Of a stretch of 64,000 nt of DNA, positions 6,902 through 15,865 are shown piece by piece. The stretch is from Clostridiales bacterium UBA6114 (lineage in GTDB: Bacteria > Bacillota > Clostridia > Oscillospirales > Butyricicoccaceae): NCBI GenBank assembly GCA_002423435.1, contig DIWE01000010.1, forward strand, positions 29,987 to 93,986, given 5' to 3'. Each line of letters starts with the position of its first letter. Within the stretch, counting starts at the first letter, position 1. A model generated the notes under the pieces. It ran no database searches. It was not told where the DNA came from and saw nothing but the letters and a program-made list of their open reading frames with translations. The translations under genes and the position numbers were made by a program.

Positions 6902-8287
6902 GTGCCGATACTGGGAGCGTTTATCGTTCCTCACCCCCCGCTGATCATTCCCGAGGTCGGAAGGGGTCAGGAAAGAGGAATCCAAAGGACGATCGACGCA
7001 TATGAGAAAATAGGGCAAAAAATTGCGGCAATCGGTCCGGAGACCATCGTCGTGATCTCGCCGCATTCCGTCATGTACGGGGACTATATCCATATTTCGC
7101 CCGGCGGCGGCGCGAAAGGCGGTTTTGGGAAATTCGGCGCGTCCGGCGTTTCCCTCGAAAAGAAGTACGACGAAGCCTTTGTAGGAGCCCTGTCGGAAGA
7201 GGCAAAGCGCGCAAAAATCCCCGCCGGAACCCTTGGCGAGCGGGACCGGTCGCTCGACCACGGCGTCTTGGTTCCGCTTTATTTCGTCGAGCGTTATTTT
7301 AAGGTTTATCAGCTTGTGCGCATATCCATCTCCGGCCTTTCCCTTCTCGAGCATTACAATTTCGGGAAATGCATCGCGAAAGCGTCGGATGCGCTCGGGA
7401 GGAAAACCGTTATCGTCGCAAGCGGAGACTTATCCCATAAGCTCAAAGCCGACGGGCCGTACGGCTTTGCGTCCGAAGGGCCGGAGTTCGACAAGGAGGC
7501 CGCAGACGCCATGGAGTCGGGCGACTTCATGCGTTTTCTCGATTTCGACGAGGAATTCTGCGAAAAAGCCGCCGAATGCGGCCTGCGCTCCTTTGTCGAA
7601 ATGGCGGGCGCGCTCGACGGCAGGGCGGTAGAAACGGAGTTTTTGTCCTATGAGGGGCCGTTCGGCGTGGGCTATGCCGTCTGCGGGTTTTCGCCGGGAG
7701 AAGCGGACGAGCGCAGGCGCTTCGGACGCCGGTATGAGGAGAAAAGGCAAAAACGCCTTGCCGCCGTCAAAAGCGCGGAGGACGAATATGTGCGCCTGGC
7801 GCGGCTTTCGCTCGAGACGTATGTCAGGGAAAAAAAGCCGATCAGATGCCCGGAAGGGCTGCCGAACGACATGCTCCATAAACGGGCCGGGGTTTTTGTG
7901 TCCCTGAAAAAGGACGGGAGGCTCCGCGGCTGCATCGGGACGATTGCCCCGACCGAGCCCTCGGTCGCGGACGAGATCGTCCGAAACGCGGTAAGCGCCG
8001 GTGCGAAAGACCCCAGATTCGAGCCTGTCGGGGAGGAGGAGCTTCCGCTTCTCGTCTACAGCGTGGACGTTTTAGGCGAGCCGGAGCCGATCGCCTCCGC
8101 AAAGGAGCTCGACGTAAAGCGCTATGGCGTGATCGTGGCAAAAGATGCAAGGAGGGGGCTCTTGCTGCCCGACCTTGAAGGCGTGGACACACCGGAGCAG
8201 CAGATCTCGATCGCGCTGCAAAAAGCGGGTATATCCCCAAACGAGCGGTATTCCATGGAGCGCTTTTGTGTGGTGCGCCACAAATGA
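6902..8287 (+). CDS. AmmeMemoRadiSam system proteins B and A fused (MEMO1-like plus AMMECR1-like)
   Basis: A 461-residue two-domain protein. Residues 1 to about 265 are MEMO1-like, related to class III extradiol dioxygenases (AFIVPHPPLIIPEVGRG, VVISPHS, DHGVLVPLYF, VASGDLSHKL). From about 295 to the end is an AMMECR1 domain (GVFVSLKKDGRLRGCIGTI, then RGLLLPDLEGVDTPEQQ). The GTG start at 6902 follows GGAAAGGAG, and a TATAAT lies at 6859-6864. The stop overlaps the ATG of the radical SAM gene (ATGA), so the two are translationally coupled. The trio is a conserved system in bacteria and archaea; its reaction is not established to my knowledge. Confidence 0.9.
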   Translation: MPILGAFIVPHPPLIIPEVGRGQERGIQRTIDAYEKIGQKIAAIGPETIVVISPHSVMYGDYIHISPGGGAKGGFGKFGASGVSLEKKYDEAFVGALSEEAKRAKIPAGTLGERDRSLDHGVLVPLYFVERYFKVYQLVRISISGLSLLEHYNFGKCIAKASDALGRKTVIVASGDLSHKLKADGPYGFASEGPEFDKEAADAMESGDFMRFLDFDEEFCEKAAECGLRSFVEMAGALDGRAVETEFLSYEGPFGVGYAVCGFSPGEADERRRFGRRYEEKRQKRLAAVKSAEDEYVRLARLSLETYVREKKPIRCPEGLPNDMLHKRAGVFVSLKKDGRLRGCIGTIAPTEPSVADEIVRNAVSAGAKDPRFEPVGEEELPLLVYSVDVLGEPEPIASAKELDVKRYGVIVAKDARRGLLLPDLEGVDTPEQQISIALQKAGISPNERYSMERFCVVRHK

Positions 8288-9117
8288 GCGGCGGGGTCCG
8301 GTGCGGGATATGCCCGCACGGCTGCGTCCTTGAGGAAGGGCGGGCCGGCTTTTGCCGGGCAAGGCGAAACCGCGATGGCGTGATCCGCGACGACAATTAC
8401 GGGCTCGTCACCTCTCTTGCCCTCGACCCAATCGAGAAAAAGCCGCTGCGCAGATTTTTCCCGGGCAGCAAAATCCTGTCCGTCGGAAGCTACGGCTGCA
8501 ATTTGCGGTGCGCCTTCTGTCAGAATTACGAGATCTCGATGGCGTCGGGCGGGCAGGCGGACGCTGCCTATGTTTCTCCCGAGGCCCTTGTCCGGAAAGC
8601 GGCCGAGCTTCGGCCCGCGGGGAACATCGGCTTGGCCTTTACCTATAACGAGCCGCTTGTCGGATACGAGTACGTATACGACTGCGCGAAGCTGTCAAAG
8701 GAGCGGGGGCTGAAAACCGTGCTGGTCACAAACGGCTACGTAAACGGGGAGCCGCTCCGCGCGCTTTTGCCGCTGATCGACGCGATGAATATCGACTTAA
8801 AGGCCTTTACCGAGGACTTTTATCGAAAGATCGCCGGCGACCTTGAAACGGTCAAGCGGACGATTGAGCAATCGGCAAAGGCGTGCCATGTCGAGGTCAC
8901 CACCCTGATCGTTCCGGATGAAAACGACGCCCCGGAGGAAATGCGCGGCCTTTCCCGCTGGCTTTCATCCCTCGACCGCCGGATTCCGCTCCACGTCACC
9001 CGCTTTTTCCCGCGCTATCGGATGACCGACCGCGGCGCGACGAGTGTTGAAACCATCTGCGCGCTATCAGAGATCGCGCGCGAGTCGCTTATCCACGTAT
9101 ACGAGGGAAACTGCTGA
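8284..9117 (+). CDS. amrS: AmmeMemoRadiSam system radical SAM enzyme
   Basis: A 277-residue radical SAM protein of the pyruvate-formate-lyase-activase-like group. The [4Fe-4S] ligands are in CNLRCAFCQNY, preceded by an N-terminal cysteine-rich CGICPHGC...GFC segment typical of this family. SAM-binding features include FTYNEPLVGYEY and MNIDLKAF. The start ATG at 8284 overlaps the stop of the B/A fusion. A genuine PFL activase would normally neighbour a glycyl radical enzyme, and none is present, which supports the AmmeMemoRadiSam assignment. Confidence 0.9.
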   Translation: MSGGVRCGICPHGCVLEEGRAGFCRARRNRDGVIRDDNYGLVTSLALDPIEKKPLRRFFPGSKILSVGSYGCNLRCAFCQNYEISMASGGQADAAYVSPEALVRKAAELRPAGNIGLAFTYNEPLVGYEYVYDCAKLSKERGLKTVLVTNGYVNGEPLRALLPLIDAMNIDLKAFTEDFYRKIAGDLETVKRTIEQSAKACHVEVTTLIVPDENDAPEEMRGLSRWLSSLDRRIPLHVTRFFPRYRMTDRGATSVETICALSEIARESLIHVYEGNC

Positions 9118-9176
9118 ATAAAACCGCAGGGCCGCCAATTTGGCGGCTTGGCGTTCGGAATTGAAAAATATTCCGG

Positions 9177-9815
9177 CTATTCGGCCGATCGGATTTTTGA
9201 CAAATCGCCGCTGCACAAGGCCTCGAGATTGTCAAAGATCTTCTTGGCGCTCCAGTCCCACCATTTCAAGTTTAAGAGGTATTCGATCATCCTGTCGTCA
9301 AAGCGTTTCCGGATCAGTTTTGCGGGGTTCCCGCCCACGACCGTGTAGGGGGGCACATCCTTTGCCACGGTGGAATTCGCGGCGACGATCGCGCCGTCGC
9401 CGACATGGATGCCGGGCAGGACGGTCACGTTCTGACCGAACCAGACGTCGTTTCCCACGACGGTGTTTCCTTTAAACGGCAGATCGATTAACTCCGGCGT
9501 CGCTTTTTCCCAGCCGTTGCCCATGATGTTGAAAGGATAGGTCGTCACCGAGTTCATGCGGTGGTTCGCGCCATTCATGATAAACTCGACACCGCGGCCG
9601 ATGGCGCAAAACTTGCCGATGATCAGCAGGTCACCCAGGAATTCATAATGGTGCGTCACATGCCGCTCAAAATTTTCGGCGCCGTCCGAATCGTCATAAT
9701 AGGTGTAATCGCCCACAATGATGTTCGGGCGTGTGATCACATTTTTGATAAAGCACACCTGTTTTATGGCTTCGTTCGGGTAAATCGAGCTTGGATCGGG
9801 ACCGTAACGCCTCAT
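9177..9815 (-). CDS. CatB/Vat-type xenobiotic O-acetyltransferase (left-handed beta-helix)
   Basis: A 212-residue hexapeptide-repeat acetyltransferase. Repeats run through VVGNDVWFGQNVTVLPGIHVGDGAIVAANS in register, and the family's active-site histidine lies in GANHRMN. Its length fits streptogramin/chloramphenicol (Vat/CatB) acetyltransferases, but many clostridial homologues are not resistance genes. The start at 9815 follows AAGGAGG; an overlapping ATG nine bases upstream is out of frame. It is divergent from the sirtuin and its RNA element. Whether it confers drug resistance cannot be told from sequence. Confidence 0.8.
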   Translation of the reverse strand: MRRYGPDPSSIYPNEAIKQVCFIKNVITRPNIIVGDYTYYDDSDGAENFERHVTHHYEFLGDLLIIGKFCAIGRGVEFIMNGANHRMNSVTTYPFNIMGNGWEKATPELIDLPFKGNTVVGNDVWFGQNVTVLPGIHVGDGAIVAANSTVAKDVPPYTVVGGNPAKLIRKRFDDRMIEYLLNLKWWDWSAKKIFDNLEALCSGDLSKIRSAE

Positions 9816-9903
9816 TTGTCCATTCCTCCTTCGAATATATCCCATTATAATGAATTTGCGCGGCAATGTCTATTCAAGGAAATTTCATTACATAGAGGTG
9901 TGC

Positions 9904-10045
9904 TGGTGTAAAAATCACACTAACCATAAATAAAAGGCGTGCCGCTCGCCTTAAAGCGGCAACCGCGGCACATGCCAAAAACCTCCATTCGCTCGTGAGG
10001 TTTTTGACAACTTATCTGTGCGCGGAGCGAATGGAGGTTATTATG
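9904..10045 (+). promoter_or_regulatory. candidate translational riboswitch, copy 1 (sirtuin leader)
   Basis: Order of parts: upstream hairpin H1 (about 9904-9922, A-rich loop); a compact aptamer-like fold at 9936-9976; an anti-Shine-Dalgarno strand at 9980-9994; and the gene's ribosome binding site at 10025-10039. In the fold, GGC/GCC plus GTGCCGC/GCGGCAC are interrupted by an AT bulge, and an inner GCC/GGC hairpin is flanked by TC and AACC. The anti-SD and SD strands are perfectly complementary over 15 bp. The anti-SD can instead join a 9-bp local hairpin (9977-9985 with 9997-10005), which would free the ribosome binding site. The fold recurs at 20052-20092 and 34983-35023. Its class is not recognised. 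Confidence 0.7.
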
Positions 10046-10762
10046 TCGGAGATCGATGAGCTTCAGAAAATGATATCGGAAAGCCGCAATATCGTGTTTT
10101 TCGGCGGCGCGGGGGTGTCCACAGAGAGCGGGATTCCCGATTTTCGGAGCGTGGACGGGCTTTATAATCAGCAATACGCGTATCCGCCGGAGGTCATGCT
10201 GAGCCACAGCTTTTATGTGGACCACACCGGGGAATTCTACGATTTCTACCGGAAAAAGATGATCTTTCCCGACGCGAAGCCGAACAAGGCGCACTATAAG
10301 CTCGCCGAGCTTGAAAAGGCCGGCAGGCTCAAGGCGGTCGTCACGCAGAATATCGACGGGCTGCATCAGGTGGCGGGGAGCAAAACGGTGTTCGAGCTCC
10401 ACGGGTCGGTAAAACGAAACACCTGCCTGCGCTGCGGGCAGCATTACGACGAAACGTTTATCTTAAAAAGCGCCGGCGTACCGACCTGTACTTGCGGGGG
10501 AACGATAAAGCCCGATGTGGTCCTGTACGAGGAGGGGCTCGACCAGGATACGATAAACGGGGCGGTTTTAAGCATCCGCGACGCCGATATGCTGATTGTC
10601 GGCGGGACCTCCCTCGTGGTCTATCCCGCGGCGGGGCTGATCGATTATTTCGGAGGCGACAACCTTGTCCTAATCAACCGATCGGTGACGTCCTACGACA
10701 GACGCGCAAGGCTGCGCATACAGGGCAGCATCGGCGAGGTGCTCGGACAAATCTCGGTGTGA
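10043..10762 (+). CDS. cobB: sirtuin, NAD-dependent protein deacylase
   Basis: A 239-residue class sirtuin. The NAD-binding FGGAGVSTESGIPDFRS, the TQNIDGLHQVAG loop and the catalytic histidine in ELHGS are all present. A zinc site is formed by CLRC and CTC, and GGTSLVVYPAAGL completes the Rossmann part. It removes acyl groups from lysines, consuming NAD and releasing nicotinamide. The ATG at 10043 follows GGAGG, which lies inside the switchable stem of the RNA element upstream, so translation is probably controlled. It is monocistronic, with a hairpin after the stop. Confidence 0.92.
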   Translation: MSEIDELQKMISESRNIVFFGGAGVSTESGIPDFRSVDGLYNQQYAYPPEVMLSHSFYVDHTGEFYDFYRKKMIFPDAKPNKAHYKLAELEKAGRLKAVVTQNIDGLHQVAGSKTVFELHGSVKRNTCLRCGQHYDETFILKSAGVPTCTCGGTIKPDVVLYEEGLDQDTINGAVLSIRDADMLIVGGTSLVVYPAAGLIDYFGGDNLVLINRSVTSYDRRARLRIQGSIGEVLGQISV

Positions 10763-10790
10763 CACATAAGATTGATATGATAAAATAACG

Positions 10791-10830
10791 AATGGAGCTG
10801 CCCGGTAATTTTCAGGGCGGCTCCATTTCA
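10791..10830 (+). terminator. probable terminator after the sirtuin gene
   Basis: A long stem AATGGAGCTGCCC (10791-10803) pairs with GGGCGGCTCCATT (10815-10827) around an 11-nt loop. The following tract is only moderately T-rich. Confidence 0.6.
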
Positions 10831-10863
10831 ATTATCTTCGAAAAACTTGGGTAAATTTACCTG

Positions 10864-10922
10864 TTGACAACATGCTGCCACAATTGTAAAATGTGGACAA
10901 AATGCATACTACGTTTGTAAAA
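10864..10922 (+). promoter_or_regulatory. sigma-A promoter and BlaI-type operator
   Basis: TTGACA (10864-10869), a 17-bp spacer, then TAAAAT (10887-10892). Just downstream, TACTACGTTTGTAAAA (about 10907-10922) resembles the TACA..TGTA dyads bound by BlaI/MecI repressors. A repressor here would block its own operon. Confidence 0.65.
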
Positions 10923-10934
10923 GGATGCGATGTT

Positions 10935-11336
10935 ATGAAGGATTCAATCAGGCGGCTGCCCGATGCGGAACTCGAAATTATGCTGGTTCTGTGGGAAGCC
11001 GGAAAGCCTGTGCCCCGTTCGTATATCGATGAACGGCTCAAGGGCAAAAAAGACTGGGCGGTCAGCACGGTGTTGAATCTGCTTGCCCGTCTGGTGGAGC
11101 GCGGTTTTGTTGCGGTTGAGCGTCAGGGGCAGGGCAAGATGAATATTTACAGCGCGGCCGTCGGTGAGCAGGAATATCTCGAATTCGAAAGCAAAACCAT
11201 GCTGGAAAAGCTATACGGAAATTCTGTAAAAAATCTTGTTGCCTCGCTGTATAACGGCAAAGCGATGGACGACCACGATATGAAGGAGTTGCAGACGTTT
11301 ATCGACGAGCACAGAAAGCGTGGAAAAGATGCCTGA
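10935..11336 (+). CDS. BlaI/MecI family transcriptional repressor
   Basis: A 133-residue winged-helix protein: RLPDAELEIMLVLWEAGKPV opens the family fold and the recognition part is DWAVSTVLNLLARLVERGFV, followed by a dimerisation tail. The partner M56 peptidase overlaps its 3' end, the standard two-gene arrangement in which the membrane peptidase inactivates the repressor. I chose the ATG at 10935; an in-frame ATG at 10893 would fall at or before the transcription start. It probably represses its own operon through the dyad upstream. The inducing signal is unknown. Confidence 0.88.
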   Translation: MKDSIRRLPDAELEIMLVLWEAGKPVPRSYIDERLKGKKDWAVSTVLNLLARLVERGFVAVERQGQGKMNIYSAAVGEQEYLEFESKTMLEKLYGNSVKNLVASLYNGKAMDDHDMKELQTFIDEHRKRGKDA

Positions 11337-13596
11337 GAAGCTCTTTGTCGGCATCCTCAACGTTACGTTGACCGGTTCTATCCTGATCGCCGCGCTTTTG
11401 CTTCTTTTTCCTCTGCTGGACAGGAGGTTTACGGCGAAATGGAGATACATGATCTGGCTTGTGCTGGCGATAAGGCTGCTTGTCCCGTTCAGCCTGCCGT
11501 CGATACCGGTCCACTTCTTCGCGCCGCAGATTACTTTTACATACCCTTCCGCAGCCGGGACGGCTTTGGAAAACATGCAGTCCGACGATTCTAGTGAAAC
11601 GCAGACAACTGCCTTTCAAGCGGGGCCATCCGGATCATCCGCAAATACATCCGTGCAGGCTGTTCCCCAAACGGAGCCGGCACAGCCATCCGCTCCGGGC
11701 AAAAGCGTTCCGCTCATAACATTGTTGATCGTCGTCTGGCTATCGGGGGCGCTTCTCTTTATTGCGTATCTGTTTTACGGCTATATCCTTTTCCGAAAAT
11801 CGGTATCCCACTGGTGCCGCCCCGTTACACAAAAACGGGTCGTGGAGCTGTGGGAAGAAGTACGCTCAGAAATGGAGATACATAAGAACATCCCTGTCAT
11901 GGTTTGCAAAAAGATCCGCAGCCCGATGATGACGGGATTTATAAGGCCGGTTGTCCTGCTCCCGCACGAGAATTACGATAACATAGCACTGTCCGCCGTA
12001 TTAAAGCATGAGCTGATGCACTGCAAACGTCTTGACCTCTGGGACAAGCTTTTATTAAAGCTTGTCCATGCCGTTCACTGGTTCAACCCGCTGGTCCTAA
12101 TGATGGTGCGCACTGCGGAAAACGACATTGAGGTTTCCTGCGACGAGGCGGTGGTGCGCGGTCGCGATATGAGTTACCGTTTGCGGTATTGCGAGGCTAT
12201 CTTGTCGGCGGCGCAGGGCGAGCGCGTAAGAAACACCGTTTTTTCAACCGGTTTCTACGGCGGGAAAAACTCCATGAAACGGAGATTCGGCAATATTTTA
12301 AATATAAGTAAAAAACGAAAGGGAACGGCGGCGCTTATTGTGCTTGTTCTTGCGATGGTCACATCGGGAACCGTGTTGGCCTGCCAGGGTGCAAACGACA
12401 ATTCTGCGGCTCAGGATCAGGGATCAAACATAAATGACGTATTAATCAGCGGCAAGTCTGTGCCGTTCATCCTGAAAGCGGAAAATAAGGATTGGGCCAG
12501 GTCTAAATATGTGAAAGCATGGGATGATCCTCTGTATAAAGAAAAATTTCCTGATTCCTCCGTGCGGGACGAAGCCGCGAAACACGTGCTGTTTGAAATG
12601 CCGGCAAGCGCGTCCGTGAGCTCTTACTTTTTTGCAAACATCGGATTTGACGACCCGGACGGCCTATCCGATTCATTTGGCCCCGGGGACTATTTAGATT
12701 ATGTCGGGCTCCTGCTTTTAAATGCAAGGATTCAAAGCGTGAAGATATTGGATGATCGGGTAGCGATCCTTGCCGACCCGGCCGACACCGGCTATCAGGT
12801 GATTTGGCTCGATCGGGATGATCTGCCGAAAGAGGATACAGAAATAACTCTGCTGACTCCCGACGGAAAGAAAGTAGATTCCCTTCAGATTCAATCGGGG
12901 GAAACGGGCGAGAACCAACAGGCCGAAGCGGGTATACCAGCAGCAGGAACCGGATCGAATGCATCTGAGCCGACGATAACAGGGTCAACAGCGACGGGGG
13001 CAAATGGAACCGAGCCGAAATCACCCACTAAGGCCAAAGTGAATGTTGTCGAAGTAAACAGTTCGGGAGTGCCCGAGAAAGAAGGACATTTTTACAGGCT
13101 GTTTGATCAAAACGGCAAGCCCCTCTCAAAAATATATTATACCTATCTTTATAAAGTGGATGACCTTCAGCAAAACAGCGGTTATCAATTAGACGACAAT
13201 CTTTACGCAGGATGGGTGATGAACGGGGTAAAGGATGAGGACCGATGGTTTGAAATACTATCGTGCGACGGAAAAAGCGAGGCTCACGTACTCAGAAAGG
13301 CAACCACCTACGTCGTTTGCGCGGACGGCGAAGGCCGGTATACGGTGCAGTCGGATTTAAATACCCTGGATATCTTTGATCGAAACGGCGCGACTATCAA
13401 CCAGATTTTTACCGACCCCGCGGAAGGGCGAGTCGTCAATTACAGGTTTGATAACGGAAAGATCCGCGCGATACAGGCGAAGGGCAATCATGAATACCGG
13501 TTTCAGGATGATGATCAAATCGTGTATTATTCGCTTGACGGAGAGAAGCTATCCGTGCAGAGCATGTCGGACCAATCCGGCAGCGATACAAATTAA
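11329..13596 (+). CDS. M56 family (BlaR1-like) membrane metallopeptidase with unusual extracellular domain
   Basis: About 755 residues. The N-terminal membrane segments and a zinc-protease domain are BlaR1-like: KHELMHCKRLDLWDKL carries the HExxH motif near residue 230, with CDEAV after it. A further membrane helix (ALIVLVLAMVTSG) follows. BlaR1 ends in a penicillin-binding domain. Here the roughly 400 C-terminal residues show none of the SxxK/KTG motifs and instead have two unrecognised segments joined by a Gly/Thr/Ser-rich linker. It probably senses an extracellular signal other than beta-lactam and cleaves the BlaI-type repressor. The start is uncertain: GTG at 11320 or ATG at 11329, both overlapping the repressor gene. 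Confidence 0.82.
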   Translation: MPEKLFVGILNVTLTGSILIAALLLLFPLLDRRFTAKWRYMIWLVLAIRLLVPFSLPSIPVHFFAPQITFTYPSAAGTALENMQSDDSSETQTTAFQAGPSGSSANTSVQAVPQTEPAQPSAPGKSVPLITLLIVVWLSGALLFIAYLFYGYILFRKSVSHWCRPVTQKRVVELWEEVRSEMEIHKNIPVMVCKKIRSPMMTGFIRPVVLLPHENYDNIALSAVLKHELMHCKRLDLWDKLLLKLVHAVHWFNPLVLMMVRTAENDIEVSCDEAVVRGRDMSYRLRYCEAILSAAQGERVRNTVFSTGFYGGKNSMKRRFGNILNISKKRKGTAALIVLVLAMVTSGTVLACQGANDNSAAQDQGSNINDVLISGKSVPFILKAENKDWARSKYVKAWDDPLYKEKFPDSSVRDEAAKHVLFEMPASASVSSYFFANIGFDDPDGLSDSFGPGDYLDYVGLLLLNARIQSVKILDDRVAILADPADTGYQVIWLDRDDLPKEDTEITLLTPDGKKVDSLQIQSGETGENQQAEAGIPAAGTGSNASEPTITGSTATGANGTEPKSPTKAKVNVVEVNSSGVPEKEGHFYRLFDQNGKPLSKIYYTYLYKVDDLQQNSGYQLDDNLYAGWVMNGVKDEDRWFEILSCDGKSEAHVLRKATTYVVCADGEGRYTVQSDLNTLDIFDRNGATINQIFTDPAEGRVVNYRFDNGKIRAIQAKGNHEYRFQDDDQIVYYSLDGEKLSVQSMSDQSGSDTN

Positions 13597-13627
13597 GAGA
13601 TTACCGCTTAGTGGACACAAAAACGAA

Positions 13628-13771
13628 GGGGCTGTTGCAAAACACCCTTGTTGGAAAATAACGCACAAAAATGCGCCTTGATTTGGCCCCAAAAAGCCAT
13701 TTCAAAGCGCATTTCCCTGTTTGCAGAACTGTTTTTATTGTGCAATTTGCTGTCATTATGCAACAGCCCCT
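13628..13771. mobile_element. MITE-like element with GGGGCTGTTGCA inverted ends
   Basis: A 144-bp non-coding segment whose ends are inverted repeats: AGGGGCTGTTGCAAAA at 13628-13643 matches the complement of 13756-13771 at 14 of 16 positions. Ends of this type occur in several IS families, and no transposase is inside. It separates the M56 gene from the convergent SDR gene. Confidence 0.75.
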
Positions 13772-13796
13772 ACTGGTTTTGGGATGACGGGAGGTT

Positions 13797-14558
13797 TTAC
13801 GACATGGCCAGATAGCCTCCGTCGACGTTTAAGAATACGCCGCTTACATAGGCGGCGGCGTCGGACGCCAAAAACAGGCAAGCCCCTTTGATATCCTCCG
13901 GCACGCCGATGCGCCCCGACGGGATGCGGGCCAGAATTCTTGAAAGCCTTTCCGGGTCTTTCTTGACTCCCGCGATAAAATCGGTGTCCGTATAGCTTGG
14001 GGCGACGCAGTTGTAAGTAATCCCGTATTGGCCACAGTCGTTCGAGAACGACTTCGTCATCTGCAAAATGGCGCCCTTGGTCGCGGCGTAGGCCGCGACG
14101 CCGATCCCCCCGAAAAACGCAAGGGTCGAGGACATGTTGATCACCCTGCCCTTTCCCTTAAGCTTCATAAGAAGAGTCGCCTTTTGCGTCATCAGATAAT
14201 AGGCCACCACGTTTGTATTAATCATCCTCCGGATTTCCTCAAGCGGGATCTCCTCGGCGCTGCACCGATAGATTACGGCGGCGTTGTTTACCAGAACATC
14301 CAGCCCGCCGTCTAATTCTTTTACCGCCTCGTCGAACGCCCTGCCTACTTCTTCGGGATAAGAGAGGTCGGCGCGGACGCCGCTGCACTTGTAGCCTTTC
14401 CGGCAAAATTCCTCGGGCACGGTATAGGCTTTTTCGGATGAGCCGATAATTACGACCTCGCAGCCCGCTTCGAGAAAGCCCTCGGCGACGGCGCGGCCGA
14501 TGCCCCGGGTCCCGCCCGTTACGATGACCTTTCTTCCTTCTATGTTGAAATGATTCAT
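13797..14558 (-). CDS. SDR family oxidoreductase (paralogue 1, 3' end of the TRAP operon)
   Basis: A 253-residue classical short-chain dehydrogenase. It has the cofactor loop TGGTRGIG, the NNAA motif, a catalytic Ser in INMSST and YAATKGA carrying the Tyr/Lys pair. Residues after GG suggest no special preference for NAD or NADP that I can call. It is strongly similar along its whole length to the SDR at 19225-19986 and shares the start MNHFNIEGRKVIVTGGTRG. The ATG at 14558 follows GGAG and lies 23 nt after dctM, so it is the last gene of the operon. Likely substrates are keto- or hydroxy-acids or sugar acids (inference). Confidence 0.88.
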   Translation of the reverse strand: MNHFNIEGRKVIVTGGTRGIGRAVAEGFLEAGCEVVIIGSSEKAYTVPEEFCRKGYKCSGVRADLSYPEEVGRAFDEAVKELDGGLDVLVNNAAVIYRCSAEEIPLEEIRRMINTNVVAYYLMTQKATLLMKLKGKGRVINMSSTLAFFGGIGVAAYAATKGAILQMTKSFSNDCGQYGITYNCVAPSYTDTDFIAGVKKDPERLSRILARIPSGRIGVPEDIKGACLFLASDAAAYVSGVFLNVDGGYLAMS

Positions 14559-14581
14559 AAATAACTCCAATCTGCCGCCCC

Positions 14582-15865
14582 TTATTTCATCATGCCCGGG
14601 AGCAGCATAATAATCTGCGGAAAGCACATCAGAACAACCAGTATGACGGTTGCGCATCCGAGGTATAAAAAGAGATGCTTGTTTATCACCTGTTCCATCC
14701 CGGTATGGGAAAGGCTGGAGGCCACATAAAGATTCAGCCCGACAGGCGGGGTGACCAGTCCGATGCCGAGGTTTACAACGATAATGACTCCGAAAGCCAC
14801 CGGGTCGACGCCGAACTCTTTTGCGATCGGCAATAAAATAGGCGTTAAGATCATGATGGCGGGCGAGGTGTCCATGACGCACCCGACGATAAAGAGCAGC
14901 ACCGAGATCAAAAACCAGAAGCTGAATTGTGTTGTAGCGACGCTCAGAATCGCCGTTGCTATGCGTTTCGGGATCAGCTCTAGCGTTATGACATAACCGA
15001 ACGCCGTGGCCGTCGCAACGATGAACATGATCATCGAACTGGTGACGACGGCGTTTTTAAAAATATCGTGTATTTTTTTTAAGTCCAATTCCTTGTAAAC
15101 GAATATGCCGACAATCAGGCCGTAAAACGTGGCGACGGCGGCCGCTTCCGTCGGAGTGAAAACACCGCAGTAAATCCCGCCCAGCACAATCAGCGGCATA
15201 ATAAGCGCCCAGAGCGCATCGCGCAGCGCCGTCCACATTTCGGAAAGGGAAAACGGTTTGCAGACGACGCCTTTTAAGTGTTTCATCCCGTAATAAACGG
15301 CATATACCGACATGCCCCCGGCGAGCAGAAATCCGGGAATAAAGCCGCCGATAAAAACCTCTCCCACCGATACGTTGCCCGACAGGCCGTACAGAACCAT
15401 GGGATTGCTCGGCGGGATGACGACGCCTAAAAACCCGGCGCTCGCGATCGTGGCGAGCGAAAACCGCAAAGGATAGCCTTCCCGGAGCATGGCGGGCAGC
15501 ATAATCGATCCCACTGCGGCCACCGTCGCGGCGGAAGACCCGGAAATCGCCCCGAAAAATGCCGAGGACAGTATTGTAACAACCGCGAGCCCCCCCGGAA
15601 GCCAGCCGACCATCGCGTTTGCCAGATTGACCAGCCGCCTTGATACGCCGCCCTTGTCAAGGAGCCCACCCGCGAGCATAAAAAAGGGGATGGCCATCAG
15701 GGCGTAGGCGTCGGTCGCGGTAAAAAACTTCTGGATTACGGCGGTAAGCGGAAGGGTTGTAAAAAAAGCGAGCGAAATAAGCGCGCCCAGCGCAAGCGAG
15801 ACGGCGATGGGCACTCCCATCAGGATCAGGCCGAAAAACACCCCGAAAATGGTTGCGGTTACCAC
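14582..15865 (-). CDS. dctM: TRAP transporter large permease subunit
   Basis: A 427-residue membrane protein with about 12 helices, typical of DctM (FFGLILMGVPIAVSLALG, GAISGSSAATVAAVGSIMLPAM, GVVIPPSNPMVLYG, GIGLVTPPVGLNLYVASS). It imports a carboxylate-type substrate using a cation gradient together with DctP and DctQ. The start is GTG at 15865, preceded by AAGGAGGA; it overlaps the end of dctQ by 7 nt. The longer open frame upstream is the dctQ gene read in another frame. Confidence 0.93.
   Translation of the reverse strand: MVTATIFGVFFGLILMGVPIAVSLALGALISLAFFTTLPLTAVIQKFFTATDAYALMAIPFFMLAGGLLDKGGVSRRLVNLANAMVGWLPGGLAVVTILSSAFFGAISGSSAATVAAVGSIMLPAMLREGYPLRFSLATIASAGFLGVVIPPSNPMVLYGLSGNVSVGEVFIGGFIPGFLLAGGMSVYAVYYGMKHLKGVVCKPFSLSEMWTALRDALWALIMPLIVLGGIYCGVFTPTEAAAVATFYGLIVGIFVYKELDLKKIHDIFKNAVVTSSMIMFIVATATAFGYVITLELIPKRIATAILSVATTQFSFWFLISVLLFIVGCVMDTSPAIMILTPILLPIAKEFGVDPVAFGVIIVVNLGIGLVTPPVGLNLYVASSLSHTGMEQVINKHLFLYLGCATVILVVLMCFPQIIMLLPGMMK

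Noticed and set aside
9177..9815. A firm call of streptogramin or chloramphenicol resistance
   Set aside because: The fold matches, but homologues without resistance function are common and no resistance context is present.
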